Shown piece by piece: positions 7,841-9,143 of a DNA stretch of 9,143 bases. How positions within the stretch are numbered: the stretch's first letter is position 1; every line of letters begins with the position of its first letter. This DNA comes from Paracoccaceae bacterium. Its GTDB lineage: Bacteria > Pseudomonadota > Alphaproteobacteria > Rhodobacterales > Rhodobacteraceae. The stretch covers positions 1 through 9,143 of the forward strand of contig SKOX01000474.1 of the NCBI GenBank assembly GCA_007119835.1, read 5' to 3'. The notes below the pieces were generated by a model. That model saw only the letters and a program-made list of their open reading frames with translations, ran no database searches and was not told the DNA's origin. The position numbers and the translations under genes were made by a program.

Positions 7841-7933
7841 TCGAGACGCGCGCAAGCCGCGCGTCCGCCGGGCAATCGAGACGCGCGCAAGCCGCGCGTC
7901 CGCCGGGCAATCGAGACGCGCGCAAGCCGCGCG
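7838..7933. repeat. 35-bp tandem repeat with perfect hairpin in each full unit
   Basis: Units start at 7838, 7873 and 7908. The first two are identical over all 35 bp; the third matches for 26 bp and then diverges. Each full unit contains GACGCGCG and CGCGCGTC, a perfect 8-bp stem with a 5-nt CAAGC loop (7845-7865 in unit 1). A partial unit-like end (CCGGACAATG) precedes the array. The exact identity implies recent expansion. It sits between the two divergent candidate promoters and has no spacers, so it is not a CRISPR array. Confidence 0.92.
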
Positions 7934-7964
7934 CCAGCGCGCGGCACGCCCCCGGCATACCGCC

Positions 7965-7992
7965 TTGACCCGCCGCCCCGGCCTGCTATCAA
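7965..7992 (+). promoter_or_regulatory. Candidate promoter of tkt
   Basis: TTGACC (7965-7970) and TATCAA (7987-7992) are 16 bp apart, about 60 bp before the GTG start. The -35 lies 31 bp beyond the end of the tandem hairpin array. Confidence 0.45.
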
Positions 7993-8055
7993 TTGCCCGC
8001 CCTCAGAGCGCCGCCCCGCTGCGGCCGCCCAATCCTGCTCGAAAGGTCGCATCCC

Positions 8056-8121
8056 GTGAAGTTCGCCGAGCTCCGAGAGCGTCACCCCGTCAAGATCGCC
8101 GAGCTGCGCGAGCGCCACGCC
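8056..8121 (+). repeat. 33-bp tandem duplication at the start of tkt
   Basis: 8056-8088 and 8089-8121 match at 26 of 33 positions. Three of the seven differences are synonymous third-base changes within the repeated AELRERH codons, so the duplication is not recent. The first copy begins with the GTG start; the equivalent codon in the second copy is GTC, which cannot initiate. Confidence 0.8.
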
Positions 8122-9143
8122 GAGCACTGGCAGAAGGCAGCCGCCCTCAGGGTTCTGGCGATGGACGCGGTCGAGGCCGCCAAGTCCGGCCACCCGGGCA
8201 TGCCGATGGGCATGGCCGACGTCGCCACGATCCTCTTCGAGGAATACCTGAAGTTCGACGCCGCCGCACCCGACTGGCCCGACCGCGACCGCTTCGTGCT
8301 CTCCGCCGGCCACGGCTCGATGCTGCTCTACGGCCTGCTGCACCTGCTCGGCTACGAGGACATGACCCTCGACGAGCTGCGCAACTTCCGCCAGCTCGGG
8401 TCGCGCACCGCCGGCCACCCGGAATTCGGCCACGCCAAGGGCATCGAGACGACGACCGGACCGCTCGGCCAGGGCCTCGCCAACGCCGTCGGCATGGCGA
8501 TGGCCGAGGCGAGCATGGCCGCGCGCTTCGGCAAGAAAGTGGTGGACCACCGCACCTGGGTGATCACCGGAGACGGCTGCCTGATGGAGGGGATCAGCCA
8601 CGAGGCGATCGGCCTTGCCGGGCGCCAGCGTTTGGATAAGCTGATCGTGCTCTGGGACGACAACGACATCACGATCGACGGCAAGGTGAGCCTCGCCGAC
8701 GTCACCGACCAGGCCGGCCGCTTCGAGGCCGCCGGCTGGTCGGTGCACCGCTGCAACGGCCACGACCCCGAGGAGATCCGCCGCGCCCTCGACGAGGCCT
8801 GCGCGAGCCCCCTGCCCTCGCTCGTCGCCTGCCGCACCGTCATCGGATTCGGCGCCCCCAACAAGCAGGACACCGCCGGCGCCCACGGCGCGCCGCTCGG
8901 CTCCGACGAGATCGCCCGCGTCCGAGAAGCCTACGGCTGGCCCCATGAGCCCTTCGTCATCCCCGACGACATCCGCGACACCTGGCGCGCGACCGGCCGC
9001 CGCGGCCGCGAGGCGCGCGAGGCCTGGGATGAGCGCCTCGCCGCCCTCCCCCGCGCCCGGCGCAGCGAGTTCGAGCGCGTCGCCGCGGGCGAGGTGCCGA
9101 CCAAGCTCGCCCGCGCGCTCACCGCCTTCCGCAAGGAGCAGGC
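8056..9143 (+). CDS. tkt: Transketolase, N-terminal part (runs off the window)
   Basis: Thiamine-diphosphate enzyme that transfers two-carbon ketol units in the pentose phosphate pathway and, in autotrophs, the Calvin cycle. About 362 residues of roughly 660-700 are present. Family marks: SGHPGMPMG at 44-52, LSAGHGSML at 82-90, GPLGQG at 135-140, the TPP/Mg site GDGCLMEG at 172-179 followed by [10 protein letters not shown] at 200-209, and the NKQDT...HGAPLG loop at 269-282. GTG 8056 is chosen because AAAGG lies 9 nt upstream and no other in-frame start precedes the conserved core (next ATG is residue 36). The first 11 residues are a near copy of residues 12-22 (AELRERH twice), from a 33-bp DNA duplication. 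Transcribed away from the zapA operon; the coding frame is intact to the window end. Confidence 0.95.
   Translation, partial: MKFAELRERHPVKIAELRERHAEHWQKAAALRVLAMDAVEAAKSGHPGMPMGMADVATILFEEYLKFDAAAPDWPDRDRFVLSAGHGSMLLYGLLHLLGYEDMTLDELRNFRQLGSRTAGHPEFGHAKGIETTTGPLGQGLANAVGMAMAEASMAARFGKKVVDHRTWVITGDGCLMEGISHEAIGLAGRQRLDKLIVLWDDNDITIDGKVSLADVTDQAGRFEAAGWSVHRCNGHDPEEIRRALDEACASPLPSLVACRTVIGFGAPNKQDTAGAHGAPLGSDEIARVREAYGWPHEPFVIPDDIRDTWRATGRRGREAREAWDERLAALPRARRSEFERVAAGEVPTKLARALTAFRKEQ

Noticed and set aside
7838..7933. CRISPR array
   Set aside because: Repeats are contiguous with no spacers and no cas genes are present.
7777..8946. A 389-codon - strand frame across tkt and the tandem repeats
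   Set aside because: Antisense shadow of tkt with no domains; its C-terminal repeats merely translate the DNA tandem repeat.

Overview
The window looks like part of a high-GC alphaproteobacterial chromosome, most likely Rhodobacteraceae or a close relative. The grounds are strong G/C preference at third codon positions, a ~1200-residue B12-dependent ribonucleotide reductase of the alphaproteobacterial type, and a transketolase gene diverging from a small coiled-coil gene plus zapA. This placement is inferred from protein character; no search was run.

Left part (1-3004): a decayed defence region. An hsdR-like gene (type I restriction motor subunit, + strand) keeps its helicase and C-terminal domains but has lost the N-terminal nuclease domain; a nested inverted repeat lies just upstream. 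The next 825 bp hold no intact gene. They contain two diverged copies of a hairpin-bearing repeat 575 bp apart, the frameshifted 5' end of a P-loop (NACHT/STAND-like) ATPase gene on the - strand, and three weak 22-bp repeats just past the end of nrdJ.

Middle (3005-7075): nrdJ on the - strand, apparently complete, with a good sigma-70 type promoter. Two NrdR-box-like sites lie exactly 31 bp apart over and downstream of the -10, and a separate perfect 8+8 inverted repeat covers the -35. No cobalamin riboswitch is visible in the ~110-nt leader. The remaining 260 bp up to zapA hold only GC-rich hairpins.

Right part (7076-9143): a two-gene - strand operon (an 84-residue coiled-coil protein resembling Caulobacter ZauP, then zapA) diverges from tkt (+ strand, running off the window). 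The divergent spacer holds an almost exact 35-bp tandem repeat, each full unit carrying a perfect 8-bp hairpin, placed between the two candidate -35 elements. The first 33 bp of tkt are tandemly duplicated, giving an 11-residue N-terminal repeat.

The nrdJ, zapA and tkt genes are housekeeping (dNTP supply, Z-ring organisation, pentose phosphate/Calvin carbon shuffling) and are not obviously linked functionally to the defence debris. I see no convincing new multi-gene system. The points most worth checking are the regulatory architecture at nrdJ, the tandem hairpins at the zapA/tkt divergence and the repeats in the defence scar.
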